Assembly (NCBI GenBank): GCA_003168335.1
Contig: PMSM01000007.1
Location: 124,001-188,000, forward strand
DNA length: 64,000 nt
Reading direction: 5' to 3'
From: Blastocatellia bacterium
GTDB taxonomy: Bacteria; Acidobacteriota; Blastocatellia; Pyrinomonadales; Pyrinomonadaceae
The notes beneath the pieces are model-generated. The model had not been told where the DNA came from. It worked only from the letters and a program-made list of their open reading frames with translations, and made no database searches. Of the stretch, positions 28,421 through 36,780 are shown in pieces (the first letter of the stretch is position 1; the number at the start of each line of letters is the position of its first letter). A program made the position numbers and the translations under genes.

Positions 28421-28467
28421 TTGACGATTCAGAGTTGGGCGCTTAGAATTCGATTGACCTCGATTGA
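28421..28467 (+). promoter_or_regulatory. lexA promoter with a direct-repeat candidate operator
   Basis: TTGACG (28421-28426), 17 bases, TAGAAT (28444-28449) is a near-consensus sigma-70-type promoter ending 27 bases before the lexA start. Over the expected transcription start lie two direct copies of CGATTGA (28451-28457 and 28461-28467), repeated exactly 10 bases apart. This is the best local candidate for a self-repression site; whether LexA binds it is inference. Confidence 0.65.
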
Positions 28468-28476
28468 AAAATTCAC

Positions 28477-29106
28477 ATGCTGCCACGTACGCAACGCCAG
28501 AAAGAAGTCCTCGATTACATCACTCGCTTTCTCGCGAAGCACGGACACGAGCCATCCTACGCTCAGATCGCGCGCTACTTCGGTGTCAGTTCCAAGGCCA
28601 CCATCGCCAAACATATCTCGGCGCTCGAAAAGCGCGGTCTGATAAAACGCGAACACGAGTTCGGACGTTTTGCGCTCGCGGTCAAAGTTGAAGAGGTGGC
28701 AGCAGACGCAGTCTGCGAAGTTGCGTTGCTTGGCCACATCGCCGCCGGCGCCCCGATCGACACGATTGAAGACCAGGACCTCGAGAAGATCTGCGTGCCG
28801 CGCTTTTTATTCGGGCGCGTCCGCCCGGATCGGATCTATGCGCTGCGAGTCAAAGGTGATTCGATGATCGACGAGCACATCTGTGATGGCGACATTGCGC
28901 TAATCGAAAACCGCAGCGAAGCACGCGACGGCGAAATTGTAGTAGCCCTTATCGACAGCGCGCGCGCGACGCTGAAGCGGCTGTTCCGCTTTGGTGACGA
29001 AGTCGAATTGAGACCATCGAACGCGCAGTTGGAACCTATCAGAGTGCATGCCTCGCGCGTCGAAATTCAGGGCATCTTCCGCGGCCTGATGCGGCCTAAC
29101 GCCTAA
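28477..29106 (+). CDS. lexA: LexA SOS repressor
   Basis: A 209-aa protein of normal LexA length. The N-terminal winged helix (1-68) contains RQKEVLDYITRFLAKHGHEPSYAQIARYFGVSSKATIAKHI-like helices. The C-terminal S24 peptidase domain has the self-cleavage site A90-G91 (HIAAGAP), the catalytic serine S129 (VKGDSMID) and the catalytic lysine K167 (RATLKRLF). RecA-stimulated self-cleavage lifts repression of DNA-repair genes. A strong promoter lies 27 bases upstream. The nearest repair genes are the DNA ligase on the opposite strand, then Mug and UvrD, but none of these shows the same direct repeat directly upstream by eye. Confidence 0.95.
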   Translation: MLPRTQRQKEVLDYITRFLAKHGHEPSYAQIARYFGVSSKATIAKHISALEKRGLIKREHEFGRFALAVKVEEVAADAVCEVALLGHIAAGAPIDTIEDQDLEKICVPRFLFGRVRPDRIYALRVKGDSMIDEHICDGDIALIENRSEARDGEIVVALIDSARATLKRLFRFGDEVELRPSNAQLEPIRVHASRVEIQGIFRGLMRPNA

Positions 29107-29165
29107 GCCCCAAACCCTCAAAAAGCCTTAAATTCTTTAGGGATTTCGATTTTTCGATGTACCGC

Positions 29166-29237
29166 GTTTAGAGGCGGGCTACCGCCCGCCAATTCGCGTC
29201 CTGCCAAAGCTGGGCGGGCGGTAGCCCGCCTCTAAAC
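29166..29237. repeat. Palindromic repeat, GTTTAGAG...CTAAAC family (copy 2)
   Basis: The ends GTTTAGAGGCGGGCTACCGC and its perfect complement form an inverted pair about 24 bases long around a 24-base centre, between the converging lexA and ligase genes. It could act as a bidirectional terminator. The relative is at 21196-21247. Confidence 0.85.
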
Positions 29238-29249
29238 AATAGGCCGAAG

Positions 29250-30347
29250 TCATGGTCGTTTGGTACCAGGCTTTCCAATCACCCTTTCCGTGTCGCGCTC
29301 GAACTCGAACCGGCAATCCTCCGCTTTCTTGTCCTCCCGCAGACCGACGAAGACCGGATGCCGCAGCCGCCGGTCGGCGGTCCATTCTGAGAACTTCACT
29401 TCGGCAACCAGCCGGGGCTTTATCCATTGGACCGGCTCGTTGGTTTTCGGAGCATCGACGAACGGACTCTCTTTCGTTTTCAATGGCTGCATCAATTTGT
29501 AAATCTCAGCCAGGGTGCGAAGGTTGAAGCCGCCGCCGACGTGCGCGATATAATGCAAGTCGCGCCCGCGATAGAGTCCTACTACCAGCGCGCCAAAATG
29601 GGAACGCGATCCGCGCGGTTGGGTGTAACCGCCAATCACCACCTCCGAACGCTGAACCGTCTTGACCTTTAACCAGTCCCGGCTGCGTTTCTGCACGTAT
29701 GGACTGGCGGCGCGTTTGGCGATCATGCCTTCCAGATGAAACTTCTCGATCTGTTTGAAGAAGCGTTCGCCGTCGCCCACGATGTGTTCAGAGAGTTTGA
29801 TAAAGCTGGCCGGCCTCAGAATTTGTTGCAACGCCTCTTTGCGTTCGACTAGCGGGCACGATGTCAGGTCAAAGCCGTCCAGGTAGAGAAGATCGAAGAC
29901 GTAATAGACGATATGCCCATGACCGCGGAGTGCTTCGAGGCCACTCTTACGCCCAACTCGCGGCTGCAAAAGTTGAAATCGCGGCATGCCGTCTTGGTCC
30001 AGAGCGACAATCTCGCCGTCGAGGATCACCTCTCTCGCGTCGATCTGTTTGGCGACATTAACCAGTTCCGGATACTGCGGAGTCATGTCGATCTGATTGC
30101 GCGAAACAAAGCGCGACTCGCCGTTCCGGTTGAAACAGATACAGCGAAAGCCGTCCCACTTCGTTTCAAAGATCCATTCCGGATTCGTAAATGGATCGTC
30201 GACGAGCGTGGCCAGCATCGGATGAATAATCTCAGGCTTGCGCGCCTTGCGAGCGGCCGAGCAAATGCCGGCCGTGGTCTTACCCGGCGGACGCCTCCGT
30301 GGTTTCTTCGTGTCCGACCGCGTGGTTGTGGATCTTTTCTTGGTCAT
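29250..30347 (-). CDS. ATP-dependent DNA ligase (LigD ligase-domain type)
   Basis: A 365-aa protein. A basic N-terminal tail of about 37 residues rich in Lys/Arg precedes the ligase core. The nucleotidyl-lysine motif is ETKWDGFR with K63. Further family motifs are ILDGEIVALD (motif III-like region, about 110), FDLLYLDGFDL, EGMIAKR (motif IV, about 216) and WLKVK (motif V, about 233). The C-terminal OB fold runs VVIGGYTQPRGSRSHFGALVVG to VAEVKFSEW. This matches stand-alone LigD-like ligases used in non-homologous end joining or repair. No Ku, polymerase or nuclease domain is in the window. It joins DNA nicks using ATP. It ends next to a palindromic repeat and converges on lexA. Confidence 0.9.
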   Translation of the reverse strand: MTKKRSTTTRSDTKKPRRRPPGKTTAGICSAARKARKPEIIHPMLATLVDDPFTNPEWIFETKWDGFRCICFNRNGESRFVSRNQIDMTPQYPELVNVAKQIDAREVILDGEIVALDQDGMPRFQLLQPRVGRKSGLEALRGHGHIVYYVFDLLYLDGFDLTSCPLVERKEALQQILRPASFIKLSEHIVGDGERFFKQIEKFHLEGMIAKRAASPYVQKRSRDWLKVKTVQRSEVVIGGYTQPRGSRSHFGALVVGLYRGRDLHYIAHVGGGFNLRTLAEIYKLMQPLKTKESPFVDAPKTNEPVQWIKPRLVAEVKFSEWTADRRLRHPVFVGLREDKKAEDCRFEFERDTERVIGKPGTKRP

Positions 30348-30499
30348 ATCGATCTAGCTGTCACGTCATCGCTCCCGAGAGGCGCCCGCGCTCCCAGTGA
30401 AACGGTGCCTCTTGTTTTCAATTAGATCGCTAGCGAAATTAACTTCGTTTCTGTTTCTTTGCGTTTGATCGGTCTGTCCCCTTAGTCTAAGAGCGATTC

Positions 30500-31087
30500 A
30501 TGGTCGTCAGCAAGCTTACCCAAACCGAAACTCCGCGGCCCTTCAAGCCAACAAAGCAGCAGTTAACAGAGGCTGCGGGCAAAACCGTGCCCGATGTGGT
30601 CGGGCCGGATCTGCATGTGCTTTTTTGCGGCATTAATCCCGGACTGTACACGGCCGCAGTTGGTCATCATTTTGCGCGCCCGGGCAATCGCTTCTGGCCG
30701 GCGCTGCACGGCTCGGGATTTACGGATCGACTGCTGTCGCCGTTTGCAGAGCGCCAGCTCTTGCAGCTCAGGCTCGGAATTACGAACGTCGTCGCGCGCG
30801 CCACGGCTGCGGCATCTGAGCTGACCAAGGATGACTTCATAAAGGGTGGCAGCAGGTTGAAAGCTAAAGTGCGACGTTATCGGCCGCGCATCGTCGCGGT
30901 GCTGGGCGTGGGCGCGTATCGCGAGGCATTTGCGCGAACCAAAGCTGTCATTGGTGAGCAGGACGAACAGATCGGCGCAGCCCGGGTCTGGGTCCTGCCG
31001 AACCCGAGTGGACTGAACGCGAATTATCAATTGAACGATCTGGTGAAGCTGTTCAAAGAACTGCGCCGCGCGGTGGACAAATATTGA
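30500..31087 (+). CDS. mug: G/U mismatch-specific DNA glycosylase (Mug/TDG family)
   Basis: A 195-aa protein. The active-site motif GINPG is at residues 44-48 (LFCGINPGLYTAAVGHHFARPGN), with the Asn that activates water in Mug enzymes. The second family motif, VLPNPSGLNA, lies at about 158-167. The enzyme removes uracil or thymine from G:U/G:T mismatches and starts base-excision repair. The length is slightly longer than E. coli Mug because of an N-terminal basic extension of about 30 residues. It lies divergent to the ligase and ahead of the UvrD helicase, so the neighbourhood is rich in repair genes, though each seems to be transcribed alone. Confidence 0.9.
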   Translation: MVVSKLTQTETPRPFKPTKQQLTEAAGKTVPDVVGPDLHVLFCGINPGLYTAAVGHHFARPGNRFWPALHGSGFTDRLLSPFAERQLLQLRLGITNVVARATAAASELTKDDFIKGGSRLKAKVRRYRPRIVAVLGVGAYREAFARTKAVIGEQDEQIGAARVWVLPNPSGLNANYQLNDLVKLFKELRRAVDKY

Positions 31088-31109
31088 AAGGATTTAGAGT
31101 ACGGACCTC

Positions 31110-31239
31110 AGTTTGAAACTCGGGTTGATCTCATTAGGACTTCGCTTTAGCGAGGTAGTGCGAATCGAGGATCATAGACGAGCTCTCTTGTCACCTGGCT
31201 GAAGCCAGGTGCTAATGAGACCTTGAAACTGAACCGAGA
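31110..31239. repeat. Palindromic repeat, TCTCATTAG...CTAATGAGA family (copy 2)
   Basis: Outer inverted ends are CAGTTTGAAACTC ... CTTGAAACTGAACC, with TCTCATTAG (31130-31138) and CTAATGAGA (31211-31219) inside. An internal hairpin ACCTGGCTGAAGCCAGGT lies near 31193-31210. It fills the gap between mug and the helicase gene. Confidence 0.8.
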
Positions 31240-31309
31240 CTCCCGCGGCTACTAACTTTCAAACCTAAGACTCACGTGCTTAAATGACCTTACGCAAAAC
31301 GAAAGTGCG

Positions 31310-33874
31310 ATGATTGATCTTCTTTCCCAGCTCAACGAACAACAACGCGAAGCGGTCACGTCGAGCGATGGCCCGCTGCTGATCCTCGCGGGCGCCGGAT
31401 CTGGCAAGACGCGTGTAATTGCCCATCGCATCGCCTACGTTATCGCGGAGCGCGGCGTCTGGCCGCGCAACATTCTCGCGGTCACGTTCACGAACAAAGC
31501 CGCCGAGGAGATGCGCAACCGCGCCCACAGACTTCTCGAGGGACTTGAGCTCGGGAGCGCGCCGCTGATTTCGACTTTTCACAGCCTGTGTGTGCGCATT
31601 TTGCGGCGCGACATCGAAGCGTTGAAGGCCGGATACTCCCGCTCATTCACGATCTATGACCAGGACGACGCGGTTCGCCTGACCAGAAACTGCATTCGCG
31701 ATCTGGGTTTCGATGACAAGCAGATGGCGCCGCGCTCGGTGCAGTCGGCGATCAGCGCCGCGAAGAATCGCGGAGAGGACGCCGAGGCTTTCACTGCGCG
31801 AGCACAGTTCATCGACGAGCGCCGGGCTTCGATTGCCCGTGTCTTTCAGCAATACGAAGAGCGCCTGCAAAAGAATAATGCGCTCGACTTTGACGATCTG
31901 TTGATCAAAGCCGTCCGCCTGCTCCGCGATGTCCCGGAAGTGCGCGAGCGATACAACGATCGGTTTCGCTATCTGCTGGTTGATGAGTACCAGGACACAA
32001 ACTCTCTGCAATTCGCTTTGATTCGCCTGCTCACTGAAAAGCAACAGAACATCTGCGTGGTGGGCGATCCCGATCAATCGATTTATCGCTGGCGCGGCGC
32101 GGACATCACCAACATTCTGAAGTTTGAAGAGCATTTCCCTGCGGCGAAGGTCATCCGTCTGGAAGAGAATTATCGTTCGACGCAGAACATCCTGGATGTC
32201 GCCAGCGGCGTGATCCGTCATAACATCGAACGCAAAGAAAAAGCTCTCTGGACCCAGAACCCTGCCGGCGAAAAGATTCGTTACTTTCAGGCCCTCGATG
32301 CGGAATCCGAAGCGCGTTTCGTCACTGGAAAAATCGAAGAACATCTTCGCGCCCAGCCGGACATTCGCGCCGCTGTGCTCTATCGCACCAACTCGCAATC
32401 GCGCGTGTTTGAAGAAGCGATGCGCCGCGCAGGGCTTTCATACAACATCGTCGGCGGGTTTTCTTTTTACGAGCGCATGGAAGTGCGAGACATCATCGCG
32501 TATTTGAAGTTGGCGATGAATCAGCACGATTCGATCGCTTTGCAGCGAGTCATCAATACGCCGACTCGTGGCATCGGGAAAATGACGTTGGACGAGATTG
32601 ACGGTCGCGCGCGCGAACTTGGCGTCTCTTACTGGGAGGCCATCACGGATCTGCTTGCTGACGAACGTCGCCTGTCGCCTCGAGCAGGCGCCGCCCTCGC
32701 AAACTTCCAAAGGATCGTCACCGGCTTAGCGGCGAAGGCTGAGAGCGCACTGCTTGGCAGCGATCAGACAACGGGAGACGATGAAATTCCGGGCAGTAGC
32801 CCGACCCTGGGGTCCCCGACTGGGCAGCCCGGCTGGGGTGGCGCGGTAAGGGAGGACTCAAGCGAGCAATCAATCGAATCCACGTCACCCGTTTCAGACC
32901 TGGTCAAAGCCGCAATCCTTGATACCGGTTACGAAAACGCCCTCAAAGCAGAGAACAGCGACGAAGCCGAAGCGCGCCTGGAGAACTTGCAGGAACTGGT
33001 TAACGCGGCGGTCGATTATGACGAACAGGGCCCCGAGGGTCTGCGCGACTTTATCGATCACTCTGCCCTGGTCGCGGATACCGATCAATATAGGAGTGAT
33101 GTCCCGGTAACCTTGATGACTGCGCATTCGGCCAAAGGCCTCGAGTTTCCGCTCGTGTTTATCGTCGGGCTGGAAGACGGTCTGTTTCCGCATTCGCGTT
33201 CGCTCAGCAACGCGTCCGACATCGAAGAAGAGCGCCGCCTGGCTTATGTCGCGATGACGCGCGCTGAGAAGTACCTGTACGTGACTCACGCCGTGAAGCG
33301 CCGGGTATATGGTGAAGAACTGGCCTCTGAGCCTTCACAGTTCCTCAACGAAATGCCGCTTGAGCTCATTGAGGATATTTCGCGAGGGAGATCGTGGCTG
33401 TCATTCGCCCGGAGTTCAAAGGCCCTGGAAGAGGCGGGTTCACTTGCTTATGAGTATGACGAGTCCGCGGGGACCAGCCGCGGCGAGATTTCCGAGTCCG
33501 GGAGTTCCGGTCGCCTGAGCGCTAGACGTCCCGGCACGAAATATCCAGGGAAAACCTATGACAGCGTCGAGTCTATCGAGGAGTTCTTCCGCAAACGCGC
33601 CGCGCGGATGGGCGGCCATGGAACAACGACCGGAGGCGACCCTAGCCCAAAGGCCAAGATCCAAAGCCCCGCCAGCTCGCGACCCCTGACCCCTCAGCCC
33701 GCCCCTCCGACCACAGACATCCTTCCCGGTTCCTATGTCCGCCACGCGAAGTACGGCCGGGGCCTTGTGCTTCGCCGGGAAGGCTCTGGCGACCAGATCA
33801 AATTCACGGTCAGCTTTCCTGGCTACGGCCAGAAGAAGCTGGTCGAGAAGTACGCGAATCTGGAAAAAGGTTAA
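31310..33874 (+). CDS. pcrA: UvrD/PcrA-type ATP-dependent DNA helicase with a repeat-derived insert
   Basis: An 854-aa superfamily 1A helicase. Q motif QREAV (about 12) and Walker A GAGSGKT (28-34) are present, with motif Ia TFTNKAAEEM, motif II VDEYQDTN, motif III VVGDPDQSIYRWRGA, motif IV LEENYRSTQNI, motif V TAHSAKGLEF and motif VI RRLAYVAMTRA. The C-terminus carries the PcrA-type Tudor-like domain (GSYVRHAKYGRGLVLRREG). It unwinds DNA in nucleotide-excision and mismatch repair. Between the usual '...LAAKAE' and 'SDLVKAAILDTGYENAL' in domain 2B lies an extra Gly/Pro/Ser-rich stretch (about residues 480-525), encoded by sequence resembling intergenic palindromic repeats. A strong terminator follows at 34040. 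Confidence 0.94.
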   Translation: MIDLLSQLNEQQREAVTSSDGPLLILAGAGSGKTRVIAHRIAYVIAERGVWPRNILAVTFTNKAAEEMRNRAHRLLEGLELGSAPLISTFHSLCVRILRRDIEALKAGYSRSFTIYDQDDAVRLTRNCIRDLGFDDKQMAPRSVQSAISAAKNRGEDAEAFTARAQFIDERRASIARVFQQYEERLQKNNALDFDDLLIKAVRLLRDVPEVRERYNDRFRYLLVDEYQDTNSLQFALIRLLTEKQQNICVVGDPDQSIYRWRGADITNILKFEEHFPAAKVIRLEENYRSTQNILDVASGVIRHNIERKEKALWTQNPAGEKIRYFQALDAESEARFVTGKIEEHLRAQPDIRAAVLYRTNSQSRVFEEAMRRAGLSYNIVGGFSFYERMEVRDIIAYLKLAMNQHDSIALQRVINTPTRGIGKMTLDEIDGRARELGVSYWEAITDLLADERRLSPRAGAALANFQRIVTGLAAKAESALLGSDQTTGDDEIPGSSPTLGSPTGQPGWGGAVREDSSEQSIESTSPVSDLVKAAILDTGYENALKAENSDEAEARLENLQELVNAAVDYDEQGPEGLRDFIDHSALVADTDQYRSDVPVTLMTAHSAKGLEFPLVFIVGLEDGLFPHSRSLSNASDIEEERRLAYVAMTRAEKYLYVTHAVKRRVYGEELASEPSQFLNEMPLELIEDISRGRSWLSFARSSKALEEAGSLAYEYDESAGTSRGEISESGSSGRLSARRPGTKYPGKTYDSVESIEEFFRKRAARMGGHGTTTGGDPSPKAKIQSPASSRPLTPQPAPPTTDILPGSYVRHAKYGRGLVLRREGSGDQIKFTVSFPGYGQKKLVEKYANLEKG

Positions 33875-34039
33875 GAAAAACGCAAATTCTTGCGTCTCGC
33901 CGGATAGTCATCCCCGGGAAACGACTGTTCTCATCCTCGGCCTCATAAGCCTGATGCAACGCAATTAGTACATTCCCACTTTGGCCAATGGCTGGACACC
34001 CCGAAGACCCGTGTGCTAGCCTTTTCCTGCGTTAAATGA

Positions 34040-34068
34040 GCGAACCCCTAAGGTTCGCTTTTCTTTTT
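34040..34068 (+). terminator. Intrinsic terminator after the helicase gene
   Basis: GCGAACC (34040-34046), a 5-base loop, GGTTCGC (34052-34058), followed at once by TTTTCTTTTT. The stretch 33875-34222 around it contains no other gene or obvious signal. Confidence 0.9.
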
Positions 34069-34222
34069 GGTCTTTTCAGCGTCGCGCATTATGGATTTGC
34101 CCTTCCACTTCGGCTGACTACCTTTAGTCTCCTAGAGCCGAGGGTCGAGTCACGAGCAAGACGACTCGCGCGCTGCGTTTCTGAAAAGTTGGCATTGACC
34201 ATCGGATAGGAGAACCCGATTG

Positions 34223-34894
34223 ATGAAGTCCACAGCTATTGGAAGTACTGTAAGTTTGCTTCTCGTTTTTTCTGCAATTTCCTACGCAAACGGTTACATT
34301 CCGCACCAGAATCCCAAACCAGTTCAGCAGCCAACGCCGGCTCAGCAGGTTCAGATTTCAAACCAGCAGCCTGGAACCTTGCCGGCGAAACCGGGCGCTC
34401 AATCACCGGAATCCCAAGCATCCGGACCGGCCGTTGCGGACTCAGCCGGCAGGCCGTCTTCGGTGACTGGCCCTTTAGTTGAGAAGGCAGCGGCTTCCGT
34501 AAACGATGGCGATTTTGAAGTCGCCCCAGAGACCTATGTGGCCACGGCCTACAGCCTGCGCGGCAGGACCGCCAGCGGCAAGCCTGTCAGCCGGGGATTG
34601 ATTGCCGCCGACCCGTCAGTTTTGCCCCTGGGCACCCGCGTTCGGGTCGAGGCCGGCTCTTTCAGCGGCGAATACGTCGTCGCGGACACCGGCGGGGCAG
34701 TCAAAGGACACCGCATAGACATTTGGACACCGACTTCTCGGGAAGCCATGCAGTTTGGGCGACGAGCCGTGAAACTAACGGTGCTCTCATTTGGTGGACG
34801 GCGTGGGAAGACTGCTGCGGTTCGTCCCCGTCGCGTAAATCCCGTACCCGAACCTTCCCAGGTTTCCCAGCCCACCAGCAAACAAGAAAATTAA
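34223..34894 (+). CDS. Exported 3D-domain (RlpA/MltA-like double-psi barrel) protein
   Basis: The start is taken at the ATG at 34223, preceded by GGAGA 9 bases upstream; the TTG one codon earlier is less likely. The product is 223 aa with a signal peptide (STVSLLLVFSAISYANG) and a Gln/Pro/Ala-rich linker (about 25-85). A 3D domain follows (about 95-190): YVATAYSLRG, GLIAADPSVLPLGTRVRV, GEYVVADTGGAVKGHRIDIW with the three conserved Asp (DPS, ADTGG, IDIW). 3D domains occur in peptidoglycan-lytic or peptidoglycan-binding proteins, so it probably acts on the cell wall in the periplasm. The basic C-terminal tail is short. Downstream is a 42-bp tandem repeat array. Confidence 0.85.
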   Translation: MKSTAIGSTVSLLLVFSAISYANGYIPHQNPKPVQQPTPAQQVQISNQQPGTLPAKPGAQSPESQASGPAVADSAGRPSSVTGPLVEKAAASVNDGDFEVAPETYVATAYSLRGRTASGKPVSRGLIAADPSVLPLGTRVRVEAGSFSGEYVVADTGGAVKGHRIDIWTPTSREAMQFGRRAVKLTVLSFGGRRGKTAAVRPRRVNPVPEPSQVSQPTSKQEN

Positions 34895-34920
34895 CTTCAT
34901 TAAGGCTGATAGCTTATTTT

Positions 34921-35213
34921 GCAGGTCTTTTTCGTGGTTTTGTAAACCTACAAAGCGGCCAAGCAGGGTTGCTTCGTGCCTTTATGAGCTTACAAAGGGC
35001 CCAAGCAGGCTTGCTTCATGCTTTTGTAAACCTACAAAGCGGCCAAGTAGGTTTACTTCATCGCTTTGTAAACCTACAAAGGGGCAAGCAGGTTTTACTT
35101 CGTGGCTTTGTAAACCTACAACATGGCCAGGCAGGTCTACTTCGTCGCTTTGTAAACCCACAAAGGGCCAAGCAGGTTTACTTCGTGGCTTTGTAAACCT
35201 ACAAAACGTCTGT
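34921..35213. repeat. Tandem array of a 42-bp unit, about 7 copies
   Basis: The unit begins with TTTGTAAACCTACAAAG, itself a small inverted repeat (TTTGTA-AACC-TACAAA), followed by a GGCCAAGCAGGTTTACTTCGT-like stretch. Copies begin near 34941, 34983, 35025, 35067, 35109, 35151 and 35192, at 42 bases (41 for the last). The variable half is related between copies, so it is not a CRISPR array. Since 42 is divisible by three, one frame stays open with a 14-residue repeat (GLLHAFVNLQSGQA-like), but there is no own start or ribosome site. From here to 35562, besides the palindromic repeat at 35344, nothing else is seen. Confidence 0.88.
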
Positions 35214-35343
35214 TCAAGCCTGTGTTAACGGCCCGCAGGTGTTCGGCGCCAAGAAACAGTTGGGCGCTTCCTTAGAAATACTTCCGCGCATCATTCTGCG
35301 CAAGCAGGCAGTGTCTTAATTTGCCCGCCACGACGATGACGCA

Positions 35344-35478
35344 GTCAGTACCGGGAGCGGACCGGGGTCTCCACGCGGGCAGCCCGCGTGGGGTGGTTGG
35401 ATGCGGCCGGGTCTCAATTCACGGGAGGGTCGAGTTTGCCAGGCCAATAACCCGGTCGCTACCGCTCCCGGTACTGAC
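35344..35478. repeat. Palindromic MITE-like repeat, GTCAGTACCGGGAGCGG family (copy 2)
   Basis: Left arm 35344-35360 and right arm 35451-35478 are inverted complements. An inner hairpin CACGCGGGCAGCCCGCGTG lies near 35372-35390. It is located upstream of the asparaginase gene. Confidence 0.85.
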
Positions 35479-35562
35479 CTCATCCCTCCGCTCAAAATAT
35501 GACACCACCCGCAAGCACCCCCTTTTCTCTTTTTTCAGCGAAGCAGTTAAGATGCTGCGGCA

Positions 35563-36627
35563 ATGTCCAATCAGAATGATCTTGTGGCCGGAACGCCTGC
35601 TTCGCTGGTCGAAGTCTGGCGCGGCCCGATTGTCGAATCCCGGCATCGCGGACATCTGTCGGCGGTCGATGGCGCGGGCCACACGGTGGCCGCGCTGGGT
35701 TCGCCTGAGACGGTGACTTATGTACGTTCATCGGGGAAACCCTTCCAGGCCATCCCGGTAATCGTTTCGGGCGCCGCGGATCGTTTTGGTTTCACCGAGC
35801 AGGAAATCGCGATCGCTTGCGGCTCGCACAGTGGCGAGCCAATGCACGTCGACACGGTTCGATCGATGCTCGGAAAGATCGGCCTTGATGAAAGTGCGCT
35901 CAAGTGCGGGGTGCACGAACCGTTCAGCACCGAGGTCGCGCGCGCGTTGGCCCGCGATCAGCAACCACCGAACGTGCTGCAAAACAATTGCTCCGGCAAG
36001 CACGCGGCCATGCTGGCGCTGGCGCTGCATGTCGGAGCGCCGACGGCAAGCTATGATGATTCCCGCAACCCTGTGCAGCAGGCGATCGCGAAAACGGTTT
36101 CAGAATTTTCAGACATCACGCTGGAGGAGATCGTGATCGGCGTCGATGGTTGCGGCGCGCCGGTGTTCGGAATCCCGGTGCAGGCCATGGCGCTGATGTA
36201 TGCCCGTCTGGTTTCGCCGCCCGAGAGTTTCGCCGCCGCCACGCGGAACGCCTGCCGCCGCATTGTCAAAGCGATGATTGATTTTCCCGAGATGGTGGGA
36301 GGCACCAAAGATCGTCTGGATACCGAATTGATTCGAGCCGGCGCGGGCCGGCTGATTTCCAAGATCGGTGCTGAGGGTGTCTACACAGTTGGCGTCCTGC
36401 CCGGCAACGAATGGCCGCACGGACTCGGTCTGGCGCTCAAGATCGAAGATGGCGATGACCATCGAGCCCGGCCACCCGCGGTCATCGAAGCCCTGAGACA
36501 GCTGAACGTCCTTTCAGAAAAGGAGTTGGTCGCGCTGGCGTCGTACGCTCCGACGGTGATTAGGAATCGACGTGGTGAACACGTGGGCGAGGCGCGGGCG
36601 GCGTTCACGCTGGAGATTAATCGATGA
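35563..36627 (+). CDS. L-asparaginase II family protein
   Basis: A 354-aa protein of the Asparaginase_II family (thermolabile asparaginase type, distinct from the classical AnsA/AnsB fold). Family marks are VEVWRGPIVESRHRGHLSAVD at the start, RSSGKPFQAIP (about 55-65), the ACGSHSGEP motif (85-93), NNCSGKHAAMLALA (about 140) and MVGGTKDRLDTELI (about 244). No signal peptide is visible, so it should be cytoplasmic and would hydrolyse asparagine to aspartate and ammonia. The stop codon is embedded in the left arm of a palindromic repeat at 36623. Similarity is convincing along the whole length. Confidence 0.9.
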   Translation: MSNQNDLVAGTPASLVEVWRGPIVESRHRGHLSAVDGAGHTVAALGSPETVTYVRSSGKPFQAIPVIVSGAADRFGFTEQEIAIACGSHSGEPMHVDTVRSMLGKIGLDESALKCGVHEPFSTEVARALARDQQPPNVLQNNCSGKHAAMLALALHVGAPTASYDDSRNPVQQAIAKTVSEFSDITLEEIVIGVDGCGAPVFGIPVQAMALMYARLVSPPESFAAATRNACRRIVKAMIDFPEMVGGTKDRLDTELIRAGAGRLISKIGAEGVYTVGVLPGNEWPHGLGLALKIEDGDDHRARPPAVIEALRQLNVLSEKELVALASYAPTVIRNRRGEHVGEARAAFTLEINR

Positions 36628-36728
36628 GGTCAGTACCGAGAGCGGTAGCGACCGGGCCGCGCCGTTACATGACTCTAGATTATGAGGACGGAACCCGGTC
36701 GCTACCGCTCTCGGTACTGACCTCATCA
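36623..36728. repeat. Palindromic MITE-like repeat, GTCAGTACCGRGAGCGG family (copy 3)
   Basis: Perfect inverted ends of about 34 bases, 36623-36656 and 36695-36728 (GATGAGGTCAGTACCGAGAG and complement). The asparaginase stop codon lies inside the left arm. It may act as a transcription terminator. Confidence 0.9.
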
Positions 36729-36780
36729 TCGTGAGGGTGGCCGCGACCGGCTTAAGCTCGGTACTCGGAATAATGGTCAA

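Noticed and set aside
34723-35196. Open frame encoding a 14-residue repeat protein
   Set aside because: It is open only because the tandem unit is 42 bases long; it begins inside the 3D-domain gene in another frame and has no ribosome site.
34921-35213. CRISPR array
   Set aside because: The 'spacers' between conserved 17-base pieces are related to one another and the whole 42-base unit is repeated, so it is a tandem repeat; no cas genes are near.
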